From: Punctularia strigosozonata HHB-11173 SS5 | Lineage: Eukaryota; Basidiomycota; Agaricomycetes; Corticiales; Punctulariaceae | Assembly (NCBI RefSeq): GCF_000264995.1 | Contig: NW_006767437.1 | Location: 2,025,755-2,089,754 of the forward strand | Direction: 5' to 3' | Length of the DNA stretch: 64,000 nt | Part shown: piece after piece, positions 11,202 to 23,600 of the stretch | Layout: every line of letters begins with the position of its first letter | Numbering within the stretch: the stretch's first letter is position 1 | Position numbers and translations under genes: made by a program | The notes under the pieces: generated by a model | What the model was told of the DNA's origin: nothing | The model's database searches: none | What the model saw: only the letters and a program-made list of their open reading frames with translations

Positions 11202-11645
11202 GCTGAATTGCGTTGCTCAGGGCGTAGTCCAAGTATAATAAAAGTCAGGCGCGAGTTATTCGAGTTTTATAGATCCACAGTACAAGAGCGTACAAAATGG
11301 AGATGACAGGGAACAAACTGCCGCAGACCGCAGATCGCAGAAAACGCGTGGGCGAGATAGGCGCTGGCATAGCCACACATCCCGCCGGCTTCCATTCAAG
11401 TTACCGATGCAGGATCTGGCTTGCAACCTGAGCTTCCAGTGAGACAGTAAGACATATGCATGCACCACTGTCCATCGAAGTTCAAATCTCGTATATATAT
11501 TGCACGATGTGGTAACGTTGAAAGTAGATGGTTAGATGCGAGAGGAAATTTGAGTCATGAATAGAGACAGTCCGGGTATCGGCACATTCTTGCGGTGTCT
11601 GCAAGCATGTAAGAGATTGCATGGAAAGGAGACAACGGGGTGTTC

Positions 11646-12475
11646 TTACAGCTCGCGGACTATGGCACATGTCAGGAATACATTAACGTGAAGAGTATCA
11701 CGGATAACTCACCTCGCATGATGAAATTGGTAAGGACAGCAAAGAACAACAAGGCGCTGATCACTACTGGACCAACAATCTCATCTAATGGTACATGAAT
11801 GATGAGAGGAGTGGTTCACAGGTATTCTGAACCGTACTGAAGTGCCCAGGATCTCGCCGGCGAATCATGGTAATCCGGTGTTGGTAAATGGCATAACCGT
11901 ACACCTGGTTCATGGTTTAGCCATGTTGGACCGACGGAAGACTTGCTGAAAATACGAACCAAAACGGCAACGCTGATGAACGCATACACATATGCAAAGT
12001 CTCGCGCTATCTGATCCTGAGATGCATTGAAGAGCGCGATTGACAGCGTTCCAATGAGAAGCGCAACGTTGAGGTAGGAGACCCAAGCTACGATATTATC
12101 AGTTACGGCATTCAAGATGGCATGCAAAGTTCCCAGCTCACTGCGCTCGTTAGCAAACCATACTTTTGCCTCTACCTTGATAGGCGTAGGTATCTTCTTG
12201 GGAACGCGAACCTGCTCGGGAACGGAATTGATGGCATGGTAGTCCCGGACGGTTGGTCTGCGGCCTTCTTCGTCCTCATCGGCATCCGGTATGGCATCCG
12301 CCCGGGTATATCGAGCCGCGCGATAGGGATTCTTGGGCAGTAAAGCTAGTGCGGGGCCAGAGAAAGGCGACATCCATCGTCGGATAGTAGATTCATGAGC
12401 GTCTGCGCCGTTCTGTCCATGACTGGTGTTTTGGCCGTTGGCCTGGTCGGTTTGGAGGGGGCTTGAGGATGCCAT
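11646..12475 (-). CDS. DUF202 vacuolar transporter chaperone (VTC)-type membrane protein
   Basis: Five exons: 12142-12475, 11960-12087, 11838-11904, 11713-11784, 11646-11659; 204 residues. The N-terminal ~100 residues are polar. They lead into TPIKVEAKVWFANERTWVSY, the entry motif of the VTC/DUF202 domain, and then three membrane segments: about WVSYLNVALLIGTLSIALF, FAYVYAFISVAVLVYGYAIY and EIVGPVVISALLFFAVL. The VYGYAIYQHRITMIRRRDPG loop is conserved with the C-terminal membrane domain of VTC2/VTC4-type proteins. There is no SPX domain and no triphosphate-tunnel polymerase domain, so it is at most a Vtc1-like partner of the vacuolar polyphosphate polymerase. The 14-base last exon encodes only the C-terminal residues. 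The divergent gene at 12813 shares its promoter. Confidence 0.85.
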
Positions 12476-12812
12476 AACGCACGACAAGAAGGCGTTGGCC
12501 GCCGTCCAGCATGGTCTGCAGTGTCTTCATCGTGAGGAGGCCCGCACGTGCCTCGCACGGTGGCGCGGAATTTGCCAGGTGTCGCCAAACGCAGACTTGG
12601 CGGGGTCCGGAAGGGTCCGGACGAGTCCGGCCGATTTGACGTCAGACCGGGGCTTTCTCGCAGGTTCTGGTACCTACCACCGCCCGATGGTGCCTTCCCG
12701 GGACGCTACGACCTATAATTCTCAAATGACGCAGGCCGACATGTCACACGCGAACCCTCTCTATATACCCCCTCATTCGGTTTCTTACTCCTTGGCTTAA
12801 TTATCACCAACC
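12476..12812. promoter_or_regulatory. Divergent promoter between VTC-type gene and J-protein gene
   Basis: About 340 bases between two ATGs facing away from each other. It contains a run of GTCCGG-like repeats near 12604-12635 and a TATA box for the J-protein gene at 12762-12767. I looked for heat-shock elements (alternating GAA/TTC blocks) and saw none that is convincing. Confidence 0.5.
12762..12767 (+). promoter_or_regulatory. TATA box of J-protein gene
   Basis: CTCTATATACC, about 46 bases above the ATG at 12813. Confidence 0.5.
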
Positions 12813-14115
12813 ATGGGTCAAGATTATTACAAGTTACTCGGCGTTGATCGCAACGCTAGCGAGGATGACATCAAGAAGGCCTACAAGAAAATGGTAACGT
12901 GTTGGCATAGTCACTGCTCGGGCGACCCTCATCACTGACCGACATCTGCACAGGCCCTGAAATGGCATCCAGACCGTAACAAGGGCTCGGAGGATGCTTC
13001 AGCGAAGTTCAAGCAGGTGAGTTCGCACGTTTAAGCACCTCGGAAGACCCCGTATTGACGTCGTCGCTGCAGATATCCGAAGCCTTCGAAGTCCTCAGTG
13101 ACAAGCAGAAGCGAACGATCTACGATCAGTTCGGTGAAGAGGGTTTGAAGGGCGGTGGCGGACCACCGCCAGGTGCAGGGGCCGGTGGATTCCCTGGAGG
13201 AGGTTTCAGCGGTTTCCCGGGGGGTGGAGGAGCTCAGACCTTCACGTTCACCAGCGGGCCTGGAGGTTTTGGTAGCAGCGGCGGCGGTCGGGGTGGTTTC
13301 TCACCGGGAGACCCCTTCTCGATCTTCGAGTGAGTATATCTCGGCCCTAGTGCGCTCCGAACGCAAGCTGACCATATTATTTCAGGCAATTCATGGGCGG
13401 CATGGGTGGTATGGGCGGTGGTGGCATGGGCGGCGGTAGGAGTAGCATGTTCACCACCGATGACGATGACGTACCTGGCTCCTTCTTCACGTCACGGTCA
13501 GGTGGCATGCCCGGCGGCTTCTCCAGCGGCGGTCGCCCAAGACCGCAACGACGGCCATCGTCACCACCACCGCAATCTGCAGGCCCGTCGGAGATCACGA
13601 AACCTCTCAAGGTCTCCCTTGATGACTTATACAACGGCGCCACGAAGCACCTCAAAGTCGGACGGAAGCTGCTGGGCGGCGGCACGGAAGACAAGGTGCT
13701 GGAGATCCAGGTTCTTCCCGGGTGGAAGGAGGGCACGAAGATTCGTTTCCCGCGCGCTGGAAACGAGCAACCCACCGGCGAGTCGCAGGACCTCGTCTTC
13801 GTCGTCGAGGAGAAGCCGCACGACCGGTTCACGAGAGAAGGCAACGACCTCGTATGCAAGGTCAAGATACCGCTCGTCGAGGCCTTGACGGGCGGATCGT
13901 CGAAGAAGACGATAGAGGCATTGGACGGCCGCAAGCTGCAAGTCACCGTACCCTCTGGGGTTGTCAAGCCCGGTCAAGAGACAAGAATAGCTGGGGAAGG
14001 CATGCCCATCAGGAAAGCGGGGAAGAAGGGCGACCTTATCGTGAGATGGGATGTCGTCTTCCCGGATCGGTTGACTGAAGCGCAGAAGGAGGGAGTACGG
14101 AAGGTGCTAGGATAG
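12813..14115 (+). CDS. Class II J-domain co-chaperone (Sis1/DNAJB type)
   Basis: Four exons: 12813-12893, 12954-13016, 13073-13329, 13386-14115; 376 residues. The N-terminus is a complete J domain ([20 protein letters not shown]..) with the Hsp70-stimulating HPD in [10 protein letters not shown] Gly/Phe-rich region ([12 protein letters not shown]) and a Gly/Met-rich stretch follow. The C-terminal substrate-binding beta domains lack the zinc-finger CxxCxGxG repeats, so this is class II rather than class I. The C-terminal domain includes [15 protein letters not shown] and the [15 protein letters not shown] end block. In yeast, Sis1 delivers misfolded clients and prion fibres to cytosolic Hsp70. 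Exon joins and start are clear. Confidence 0.93.
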
Positions 14116-14338
14116 ACGTATAACGTTACTCCACGGATCCAGTCGATGTAATCAGCATTGTATCATTATAACATCCAGGAATCTCTATAGCTTTCACTAT
14201 CTATCTCGGGCACACGAAGGAACGCACGCCAGCCTTGGACCCCTTTCTCGCGCGAATTTGAGCTGACGCGTGACGATATGTAAGTGAAGACTGAAGTACG
14301 TGGCGGAAGCTCGTTCATCTCCTGTTTCGTCCGCTGGA

Positions 14339-15205
14339 ATGTCTGTAGCACGGTACACTTCGGCGCACACTGCCTTCGCGATCCGTTCATCTGATTGATG
14401 TAGATCCCAGATACTCCAACGCGCTATACGTCTGGTGCCAATTCATGGCTTCACCCGACAAGCCCTGTCGCTCGCGGCTTTTCGAGAATCGGCTGCATCT
14501 GAACCGCTCAACACTCAATCTCAGAACGCGTCAGGAGGTCGACTGTCGGAAGCAGCTCTAGACGCTCTCTTCGGGCCGGGCGACGAGGCACGTCGGACGT
14601 TGATCGACGCGTGGTTGGACGCTGGAAGAACGGAGATGAGGTCAACCGTATCCGCCTCCGGCAGTACCCCGACTGTCAAAGATGTGCTAGAGAGGCGTCT
14701 GAACTATAATGTCCCGGCTCTGCGATACCTACCCGAGGTGCGCACATACACATTCGTTTTGTCTGGTTGGTCCGCTAACTCGATACCTAGGCGTTCACAT
14801 TCCTCTCGACACCGCCCACTCCTTTACTGAATCTGCGTTTGCCTCCTCTGGATCCTACCCCCGCACTCTCGCATGCTTTTAAGGTCGCAGATGAGGCATG
14901 TCATATCACGCATGACCCAGCGACGGGAACGGAATGGTATGCGCGTCGAGCGACTTTGGCGGCAGTATACAGTGCGGCAGGTGCGCCTTGTGATCTAGCC
15001 ATTGCCTCGCATTTCATGCTCACATGCACGTCTGTGTTCTACAGAGCTCCATCAACTCACTTCGCCCCATGGTACGAACGAACTATTGGACTCTTTGCTG
15101 ACATCCTCGTCGCGATTGCATAACACGGTCACTGACATCGGCGAGTTCGCCAACTACGTTGGTCGGAGCTGGGCGGGTATCCTGCGGAGTCGCGGAATGT
15201 TGTGA
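14339..15205 (+). CDS. coq9: Ubiquinone biosynthesis protein COQ9, mitochondrial
   Basis: Four exons: 14339-14352, 14404-14737, 14791-14980, 15045-15205; 232 residues. Family marks in order: VPIHGFTRQAL (HGFT..AL), LFGPGDEARRTLIDAWLD, VKDVLERRLNYN, LRYLPEAF, the lipid-binding block DEACHI....TEWYARRATLAAVYSAAELHQLTS, and the terminal FANYVGRSWAGILRSRGML. COQ9 binds isoprenoid lipids and presents quinone precursors to COQ7 in the mitochondrial CoQ complex. The first exon is only 14 bases (M-S-V-A plus two bases). I chose it because it is in phase with the conserved SQILQRA start and gives a basic mitochondrial-type N-terminus. It lies 223 bases after the J-protein gene, on the same strand. Confidence 0.9.
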
Positions 15206-15950
15206 TGTTCTGGCTTTGGTGGAAGGTAGAATGCTGGTCTTGTTCTACTCCACGCATTTCGCTGAGAGGTTGCATAGATCGAGCGCTCCTGTTTTATCGT
15301 ATGCTCCGTGGCAATCTGTGAAGGCGGAATCTTACGTGCCGGCTGCAATACTATATATCAACTTTCGGATGGATGACCTCCGAAAGCGATGCAAGACCAG
15401 CTGTTCCATCAATCAATGTGGGGCCCTTCTTCGGCTTGCTTTATCAACGCGTGCAGTGACCGCCGCGACCCTAGTTGTAACTGGTGCTGTGCGGAGTCGC
15501 CGAGTACTTGAACACTAACATATTGATATCGCAGCTCATGCCCGATGATGCTATACGCGAAAAGTGCGGCGGGTTTACCCTGAAATCGTCGAATCTCCTG
15601 GTACTGTAATGATCGTCCATAGTGGGACACCACGGACTTCAACTCCGGCTGCAATCCGGCTGAGTAGCTTCATACTAATAGCAGTGCTTAGGAATCGGAC
15701 GCCAGCGCACGAGGCGCTGCTACGACTGCTGCACACTGCGGGGCCATACCGGAGGCACATTATCGTTGAATAGCAGACTCCGCGAGGTTTTACTTGCAGA
15801 TATGCTTGAGAGCTGTGCCCGGGCCAGTTTTCGTACCTGCTCAGTTGTCCGTACACATCGGAGTCCCACGGCTTCACTAAGCGCCCGATACTACTGTCAT
15901 GACGGTAATCACTGTTTGGAAACCCCGGCATCCAGGTGTCTGCGATCACG
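15206..15950. other. No gene seen
   Basis: About 745 bases between COQ9 and the helical-bundle gene. Frames here are short and show no family resemblance. The stretch presumably includes the downstream promoter. Confidence 0.45.
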
Positions 15951-17813
15951 ATGTCCTTAGGAGATGCTGCCACTATTTTCCAGGTCGTAAATAGGGTGAA
16001 AGAACACGTCGAGTTGGTACGATCGTCGTGTGAAGAGTGATCTAGCTATAGAGCACTTTGATGACTTGAATCTTCATCCTGCAGGTTTCCAGCAACGAGG
16101 AAGAGCTCACCAGAATCGCCAATATCTTGAATGAAATTGCAGAGGCCGTCTCACACTCTCGAATCGACTCCAACTCCAGCGATACGCAGGCATTCAACGA
16201 TGCCCTGAGCGAAGTCCAAGAGTGAGCATGTCGCCTATCTTAACCGTCTTCCTCTCAGCTGAGAAAATTATATCTGCAGCTGCGTCTTGCATCTGAACAA
16301 CATAGTACGAAGGCAGGCAAAGCGGAGCTGGCTTGCACAGCAATGGAAAGCCAAGGAGACAGCCGCCGATCTCGACGCCCTGTATCAACAGCTTCAGATA
16401 TGTCACAACAAGTTTCAGGTATGTAATGATGCTGTATATCATTGATGTCCCTTAACGATTGACATATCAGCTTCGAGCGGCTGGGTCTATCGCCGGGTGA
16501 GTAACTCACTCTTCCATCGCGTCCGTATGCTCATGCCGGCCGAAGCGTGGTGCATGGTGTACGGGACGGCGTTACTACCTTGCAACAGGATCTTAGACGG
16601 GCGGTCCAGATGCTGGAAAGATTGCAGATCCAAGCAGAACGTAGTGATGGTCCACGCCAGGCGCAATTCCGACCCCTGTAAGTGTCTTATTATGTTGACC
16701 AACGGACTTCGCAAGTACCCAAGTCATATACAGAGTTCACGCACCTGGCCATGGGGAACGGCGACCTACACAAACAAAAAACCATCCTCAGCCCTCTTCT
16801 CAAACCGCAGGGCCGGCACCTAGTGAACCTTCGTAAGTCACTAAAATCAGAACGATCACAGCCTGTCGAATATTTCGTGAAAACAGGTGCAAGCGGACCG
16901 GCAATTTGATCATGAACATCGTCGAGGAGTTCCTCGAACATGGTGCTAAACTGGAGGTGGATCAATCCGTCGTCGTGGTGGGAATCCGGCGGAATCCACG
17001 ACGCGTGAGTAGTACGAGCATGTCGTAAGGAGAACCCGATGGTGATTACTGTCACTTCCAGCCTCTATCCGTTCGGCAGAGCCCAGAGCTGAAGGTGACC
17101 GTCATGGACAACTGGACTCATACTGTAGAGAGCCCTAAGTCGTATCATGGGGAAAGTATGATACGTTTCTAACGGCATGGTAGGGATATTCGCTGCGAAT
17201 ACGTGGATGCAGGGTATCAGACTACGATCACTTTTCTGGAAGACGAAGAGACAGCGCTCCGTCTTTCACGGAAGTGGTACAGCTGTATCTTGATGCTTCA
17301 CAGAGGAGGTAAAGAGGGCTGCGGAATGTTCTGGCGAACGCTGATACATGCCGTATCAGCACGAAATACAACCTTTCCCCGGGCGACGTCAGTTGATCGG
17401 CTTCTGGTCAGGCCCGTGCAGTTTCGAATACGGGGGGGGGCGCTTTACAGACGGTAGGTATCCCGTCGAATCGTGCGATCGAGTAAATGACATATGTGTT
17501 ACAGCGAGAAGCAAACTACGCCGATCCAGAGCATGGCTGGTATCAGAAGTGGACCCACAAAATGAATAAGTACGTCGCGAGGATGAGCGAGGTGCGGAGT
17601 CCTAGTCCGGAGATCAAGTTCGATTATGGGCCGCAGGCCCCTGCGAACAACTGGTGCACCATAACGCTCGCCGGCAGCTCCGTGCTGCGTGCGGGAGGGT
17701 ACCTAAGAAGTGACGATTCACGATGGGAATGCACCGACCGGCACTTGACAGAGCGCGATGCCGAGCGGGCTTTCTATGCAGAGGTGGTCGCAGTGCGTAG
17801 CCGTATGGCATAA
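15951..17813 (+). CDS. Protein with N-terminal helical bundle resembling MLKL/HeLo-like 4HB domain
   Basis: First nine exons fit in phase: 15951-16016, 16085-16221, 16280-16418, 16471-16496, 16546-16677, 16734-16832, 16887-17004, 17062-17155, 17184-17276. The N-terminal ~150 residues are alpha-helical with the spacing of the four-helix bundle found in MLKL-like and HeLo-like fungal proteins: FQVVNRVKEHVEL, then ELTRIANILNEIAEAV, ALSEVQDCVLHLNNIVRR and LDALYQQLQICHNKFQ. A proline-rich linker follows, then an unrecognised domain (CKRTGNLIMNIVEEFLEHG..). The end (about 17500-17813) has WCTITLAGSSVLRAGGYLR and DAERAFYAEVV, faintly like a double-stranded-RNA-binding fold. There is no NB-ARC/NACHT or kinase domain. 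Joining between 17277 and 17500 is unsure: one model needs a 5-base exon, and a run of nine G at 17432-17440 could hide a sequencing error. The gene is probably real; its function is unknown. Confidence 0.55.
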
Positions 17814-20674
17814 TCACCTCTGTAATGATCCGTTCCGGGCTATTATCGGTTGGACGACGTACGTATCTCTTAGGCTATGTCGCAAAGCATTTTATAAATT
17901 GCTAGAACCATCACCGGAGTCACCTGCGCACATTGTGTATCGTGATACATGAGAGAATGCGGAGTTCCGCTATGTCCTGCAGAAGAGAGGCGATGAGGGA
18001 GCACCGACTTGAGTCTATCTTTGCGATGACTGCGACCATGCGCGATGGTGAGTGTGAAAGGGTTTCGGAAATCGACTGCAAACCATAGACCTCTGTGGAA
18101 GCGGCGCCTGGGACGACCAACGCGCTGCTGAAACGCACTCTGGTTTTCGGTGTACCATCGATACCGGAAGTTGCTGGCTGCGATCCACCCAGGCTTTCCG
18201 AGTGTGTGTTGGCCCAGAGTCGGTAAAGCTGGACTTGCAAGCGAATACTCTAAGGCTTGATGGTCAGTCATTCATACGTCACAATCAAGCTGTATGCATT
18301 TGCAGACTCAGTGAGATGCGCGGTTGTGTGCTGAACGCTATCCCGCAATAGAGTGAGTGGATCAAGGACCTGAGAGAGCCAGCTACGAAGCCTCGATTGA
18401 ACATCGTGTGATGGGCCGTGGTTCTGTGAGTTGCTATGCGAAGTCGACCGTGTGCGCGGACCACATCGAACCATTGCTCCTCCAGTTTTAGGCTTAGGAC
18501 GTGAAGTGAAGATAGACGTGTGACGCGCGCAGCACCATGGCGATGCAACTGAGTTCGGTTCCAATGGTTCGCCGTCAAGGGTACGGTCCGGAGCAAGGCA
18601 CGATGCTGCGCCTGCAGGATATCGCATTTTTTCCGCATCTGCGGGATACACAGAGAAATACGGGGACGTTAGAAGCAGGGATCCTGGTCTTGTGGTTGAG
18701 GTCGACTGGTAACCACGACGTGGTTCTTGCCTGGAGATGACGTTTCGAGCGATTTGAGCTCAGGCATGATAGGACGTCATTTTATGCACATCTGACTTAC
18801 TGCACGGAGCGCATCACGATCAGAGAACGAGAACCCTTGATCAGTCACGAACATATCCGCCGTTGCAAGTAGTCACGAAGACTTCCGTGATAGTTTGCGC
18901 TCCGAAACGCAAGACACATCGGGAGGACTCAACAGCCATCGTGGGTCACGTGATCGAAAGGGTACGCGGCCATCCCCACCTTCTTTTCATATAAACGCGT
19001 CGTTATCACGCGTGTCTGGCGAGAAAAGGGCGGTCAGAGTAGTTCACACATCCGTGAAGACCGCGGATACTAAGATGAAACGCGTGTTTTGACTGCCCAG
19101 GCCGATGGCAAGCAACGGCCCGGGAGGACTCCTCGGAGGCGTCAGCATGCGGCGCGGCAAGGAACCTTCGTCTTAACCCACCTGGAAGATGATAGAGAGG
19201 CCGCCGTTATATATTATGGGGCCAATTGCCCCACAGCCTTGAGCCAGGCAATGCGGTGGTGCCAGACTCGGCGGGTGGAACAGGGGGACGAGCGGGAGAA
19301 TCGCTCGTATATAGCATAAAGTTCCATTGTGTGACGCACTGCAGCTTTGTGACTACCGAATCAGCGGCGATATATAGCGTCTTAACTAGGAAGAAAAGGA
19401 GCTAACCATGGGGCACCGGATATACGTAGCGCCTTCTGTTTGGTGAGCGATCTGAATGGCACGGTGGAAGCGTGGTTATCAGTCGATTCTCCGAGACGAA
19501 CAAGTCCCTTGACATCGACACCTCGAGGGCTGTCCGATGTGAACGCGAGGTGACCACCAGTTTGACTGCAAGTCAACGAGCGCCTTTTCTGCTGGGCGCT
19601 ATGCCAGTGTTAGTTTGCTTAGCGCCAGGCTCGAACCGAAGCACGTCAATTTGACGAAGCTTCGGAAGCCTGTCACTGGCCAATCGCGAGGCAGATATAG
19701 GCAGCTGCGCCTTCTCCCATACTTGTACAGCTTTCACACTGTATCGAGACGGGCGCTGTGGACCCGCGTTGCCCGTTACGGTACATGTTCGTCAAGGTCC
19801 GTGGAGCCGCTCAGCGGAAAGCCCGGGATCGTGAGCAGCAATCGCGCATAGCTTGCAGGCACAGTGATCTGGGCAGGGCAACATTGCTAGGGGTTAAGTA
19901 GGAGCGTCGGTGCCGGTGAACAGCGTGCAGTATGCATATCGCAGTTCTGTGCGACCTACGGGCCGAGTGCATATCCGTCGGTCATAGTTATCTCCTGAAG
20001 GTGACGCTAAAGGTGACGCAGTGGTGCCGAACCTTGACGCGGGACGTTCTGTACAGAAGGTTGACCCTAACTCCATCGGCCAAGATAGGATAGGCTCCGG
20101 GCTCCGACGCGCAGACCCTCTGGAGTGTCGACCAGCGTTAGACAGCCAATTATGCACCCAGCAATTATCCAGAGCCGCATCAGCATCGTGATATGGCAAA
20201 ATTCTCGAGGTCGTTAGCGTGGTCTGCAGTCCAAGATTATTGCCATGAGAAATTGATATTAAAGGGTGAGGCAGGTCCGGCGGTATCTCTCTCGGGCAAG
20301 CGCCACGCCACGCGACTCGATGGCTGTTGAGCCAAGTGGCTGATCAACAAGTGACGCTCATGCGGGTGCTGCCCACGGGGCTGCTGAGGTGACTGGACAG
20401 GCTCGGCAGAAGAAAATGGAGCGAGCACAAGGCCAGGCTGAGGGGACAGGAAAGGAGGAAGGCTTGGCCGGCCACGGCGCGTCGCGGCGCACCTGAAGCC
20501 TTGGCGATGCGCACGGGTTGCCTAATCGGGAGAGGCGGTGGTTGGGGCCGTGTTCAAAACGAGAGGGGTGTTCTTTTGGACTTCATCTACGCCGTCCACC
20601 TCAACGAATGCACGTTTCCTACACGCCGCTCCTCCCGTGCACGTTTGTCTCCCCAGCGCTCCCTACGTGCAACG
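17814..20674. other. Long gene-poor interval upstream of PMC1
   Basis: About 2.9 kb with no gene I can support on either strand. Near 19999-20019 two copies of AAGGTGACGC lie back to back. The 3' part must contain the promoter and leader of the calcium ATPase. Frames of 60-130 codons here lack family resemblance. Confidence 0.45.
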
Positions 20675-23600
20675 ATGCCCTCGCCCGTAATCCCCTCCAT
20701 CGTGTTCGACGACCATTCCACCCCTGAAGTCCAGGTCGAACATGTCCCTGAGGAGCCCGCTGCGACGGCCCCCGACTCTCCCCTCGCGCCCCACTCTCAT
20801 CGGCGGTCACCCAGCGACCCCACTTTGTTGTCGCCGACGTCGCCGACGTTGAGGCCGCGCGGAGGCCCGGGACGCACATCTCTAGACGCTCCTCGGCTAC
20901 ACTCGCCTATACCATCCGATTCCGCGTCCGGAGACGCGTCGTCGATGTACCCGCCGCCTTCCCCGACCCTCTCCACGCGCTCCTCCGTCCACTTCGCGAC
21001 CTCCGTCGACCTGCGAGACAACAAACCGGAGACGTCCAACGGGATGTCATCGCTCGGCCTTCTCGTTCCCGGCACCAGCAACGCGCACCGCCGGAGAGGC
21101 AGTGGCGCCACGCTCACCACGATCAGCGGCGAGGAAACGGTGGCGGACCACGGCGAACCCGGCCAATATGGCCTTGCGCCGCTGAGCCGCCCCCAGACGG
21201 CGGGCGGTGAGGATTCGAGCATGCTCGACTCTCCCACTCACACGCACGTTGAGACGCTCAGCCATCGCTCTGTTTCTCCAGCGCCCACCGGCTACAATCA
21301 GTCGCTCTCAAAGTCTACCGGAAAACGCGCCGTGACGGAGGAGAGCGCGACTCTGGGCGGACACGAGGGTCACACGGATGCCCGCTCTCCCGAGGACGAT
21401 GAAGGCTCCGAGCGGCCACGTCCGGTGTTGGATCTGTCTCAAGACGAAGGCGTCGACCCCGCGCCTTTCCAGTTCAGGCCTTTCAGTCTAGCCAGCCTCG
21501 TGGACCCTAAGAGCCTAGAAAAGCTCGAGTCTATAGGCGGCGTGGACGGTCTCCTCAGGGGCCTAGGCACCCATAGAACCAAAGGCCTTCCGTGGAAAGG
21601 CGGCGCGTCCTCTCCTTCTCAACCATCGACTGGCCCCGGTAGTCATGGCAAAGGCGCACCCGCTTCGCCCGACATCGCTGTGACGTCACCGGGTGACGAC
21701 GACGCTCACCACTCTGAGACCGGCGACCGAAACAATACCTGGGACGGAGGAGGGGCGGCCGCGGCCGCCGCGTCCATGGAGGACCGCCGCCGCGTCTACG
21801 GTGCGAACACCCTGCCCAGCCACAAGACGAAGTCGCTGCTCGCCCTAGCATGGGCGGCGCTGCAAGACAAAGTCTTGGTACGAGCTTTTTTTAATCTCAT
21901 GATGTCGACATACTCATGACACTATCTTTTAGATTATATTATCCATCGCGGCTGTCGTATCGCTCGCTCTGGGCCTTTTCCAAGACTTCGGCACACCACG
22001 AGACCCAGACGACCCTCCGGTCGACTGGGTGGAAGGTGTTGCCATCATGGTCGCAATCGTCATCGTCGTCATGGTCGGATCCGTCAACGATTGGCAGAAG
22101 GAACGGCAATTCAAGGTCCTCAATGAGAAGAAGGAGGAACGCAACGTACTTCTCATTCGCGGCGGCGAGGAACGCCTGGTGGACATCAAGGTACACCCCC
22201 TTTTTCTCTGCTGCCCGCGAATTTGGCACTCAATATGCGTTGTCTATAGGACGTCGTTGTCGGCGATATTGCTGTACTGGAACCGGGCGAAATTGTCCCC
22301 GTTGACGGCGTTTTCCTTACCGGTCACAACGTCAGGTGCGATGAATCCGGAGCGACCGGCGAGTCCGATGCCATCAAGAAAATTACGTATGAGGAATGTA
22401 TCGCTGCCCGTGACCGCGTTAGGGATATCAAATCATCGGATGGCCATCATGTGGATGAACACGCTCACACCGACTGCTTCCTGGTCAGCGGTAGCAAGGT
22501 TCTCGAAGGCTATGGGCAATACGTGGTTATTGCCGTAGGCCCGAAGAGCTTCAACGGGCGCATCTTGATGGGTGGGTGCAGTCAAAGCTGTACTTTCCCT
22601 CTGCAGCATGCTGAGAATTCGTTCATAGGTTTGCAGGGTGCCGCGGAGTCGACTCCATTGCAGTTGAAACTGAACGATCTCGCGGAACTTATCGCCAAGC
22701 TCGGCAGCGCTGCGGGTCTTATCTTGTTCACGGCGCTCATGATCCGCTTCTTCGTGCAGCTTGGGCAGGGTGAGCCCGACAGGACAGCCAGCCAGAAGGG
22801 TCTCGCTTTCGTTCAGATCCTGATTATCTCCGTAACTTTGGTCGTCGTCGCTGTGCCGGAAGGTTAGTCAGGCTAAGTTTGTCTAAAGTTAAGCCGTCTA
22901 ACGTGACCAAACTGTTTAGGGCTGCCTCTCGCCGTCACGCTCGCGCTTGCGTTTGCGACCAAGCGCATGACCCAGGAGAACCTTCTCGTCCGTATCCTCG
23001 GTTCTTGCGAGACCATGGCGAACGCTTCCGTAGTCTGCACCGATAAGACCGGAACTCTCACGCAGAACGTTATGACGGTCGTCGCAGGCTCCGTCGGTAT
23101 TCACGCCAAGTTCGTTCGTCATCTGGAGGAGAATGAGGCTCGGACCAATGCTAACGAAGAGAGGGGCGGCGCCGCCGATCGGCGCCATTCCGAGGATTTC
23201 TCGCTCGATCTGGCGGACCTCAACAAGGTACTTTCACCTCAGCTCCGCGACTTGTTCAATGCGGCGATTGCCGTCAACTCGACGGCGTTCGAGGACGAGG
23301 CCGACGAGACGGGCGAGAAGGTCTTCGTTGGGAGTAAAACCGAGACGGCGCTGCTAAAGATGGCGAAGGAGCTTGGCTGGGCGGACTACCGCAAGACTAG
23401 GGAGAGCGCGGACATCATCCAGATGATCCCTTTCTCCTCTTCGCGGAAGGCTATGGGCGTCGTCGTTAAGCTCGGCAATGGCCGCTGGCGCCTGTACATG
23501 AAGGGTGCCAGCGAAATCCTGACGAAGAGGTGCTCCAGCCACGTCGTCGTCAGCAAAGAAGGTGGATCGGGTTCCAGCGGAGAGGTTCCTGTTCAGGATA

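Noticed and set aside
12604-12640. Possible heat-shock element before the J-protein gene
   Set aside because: The repeats are GTCCGG-type, not the alternating GAA/TTC units of a heat-shock element.
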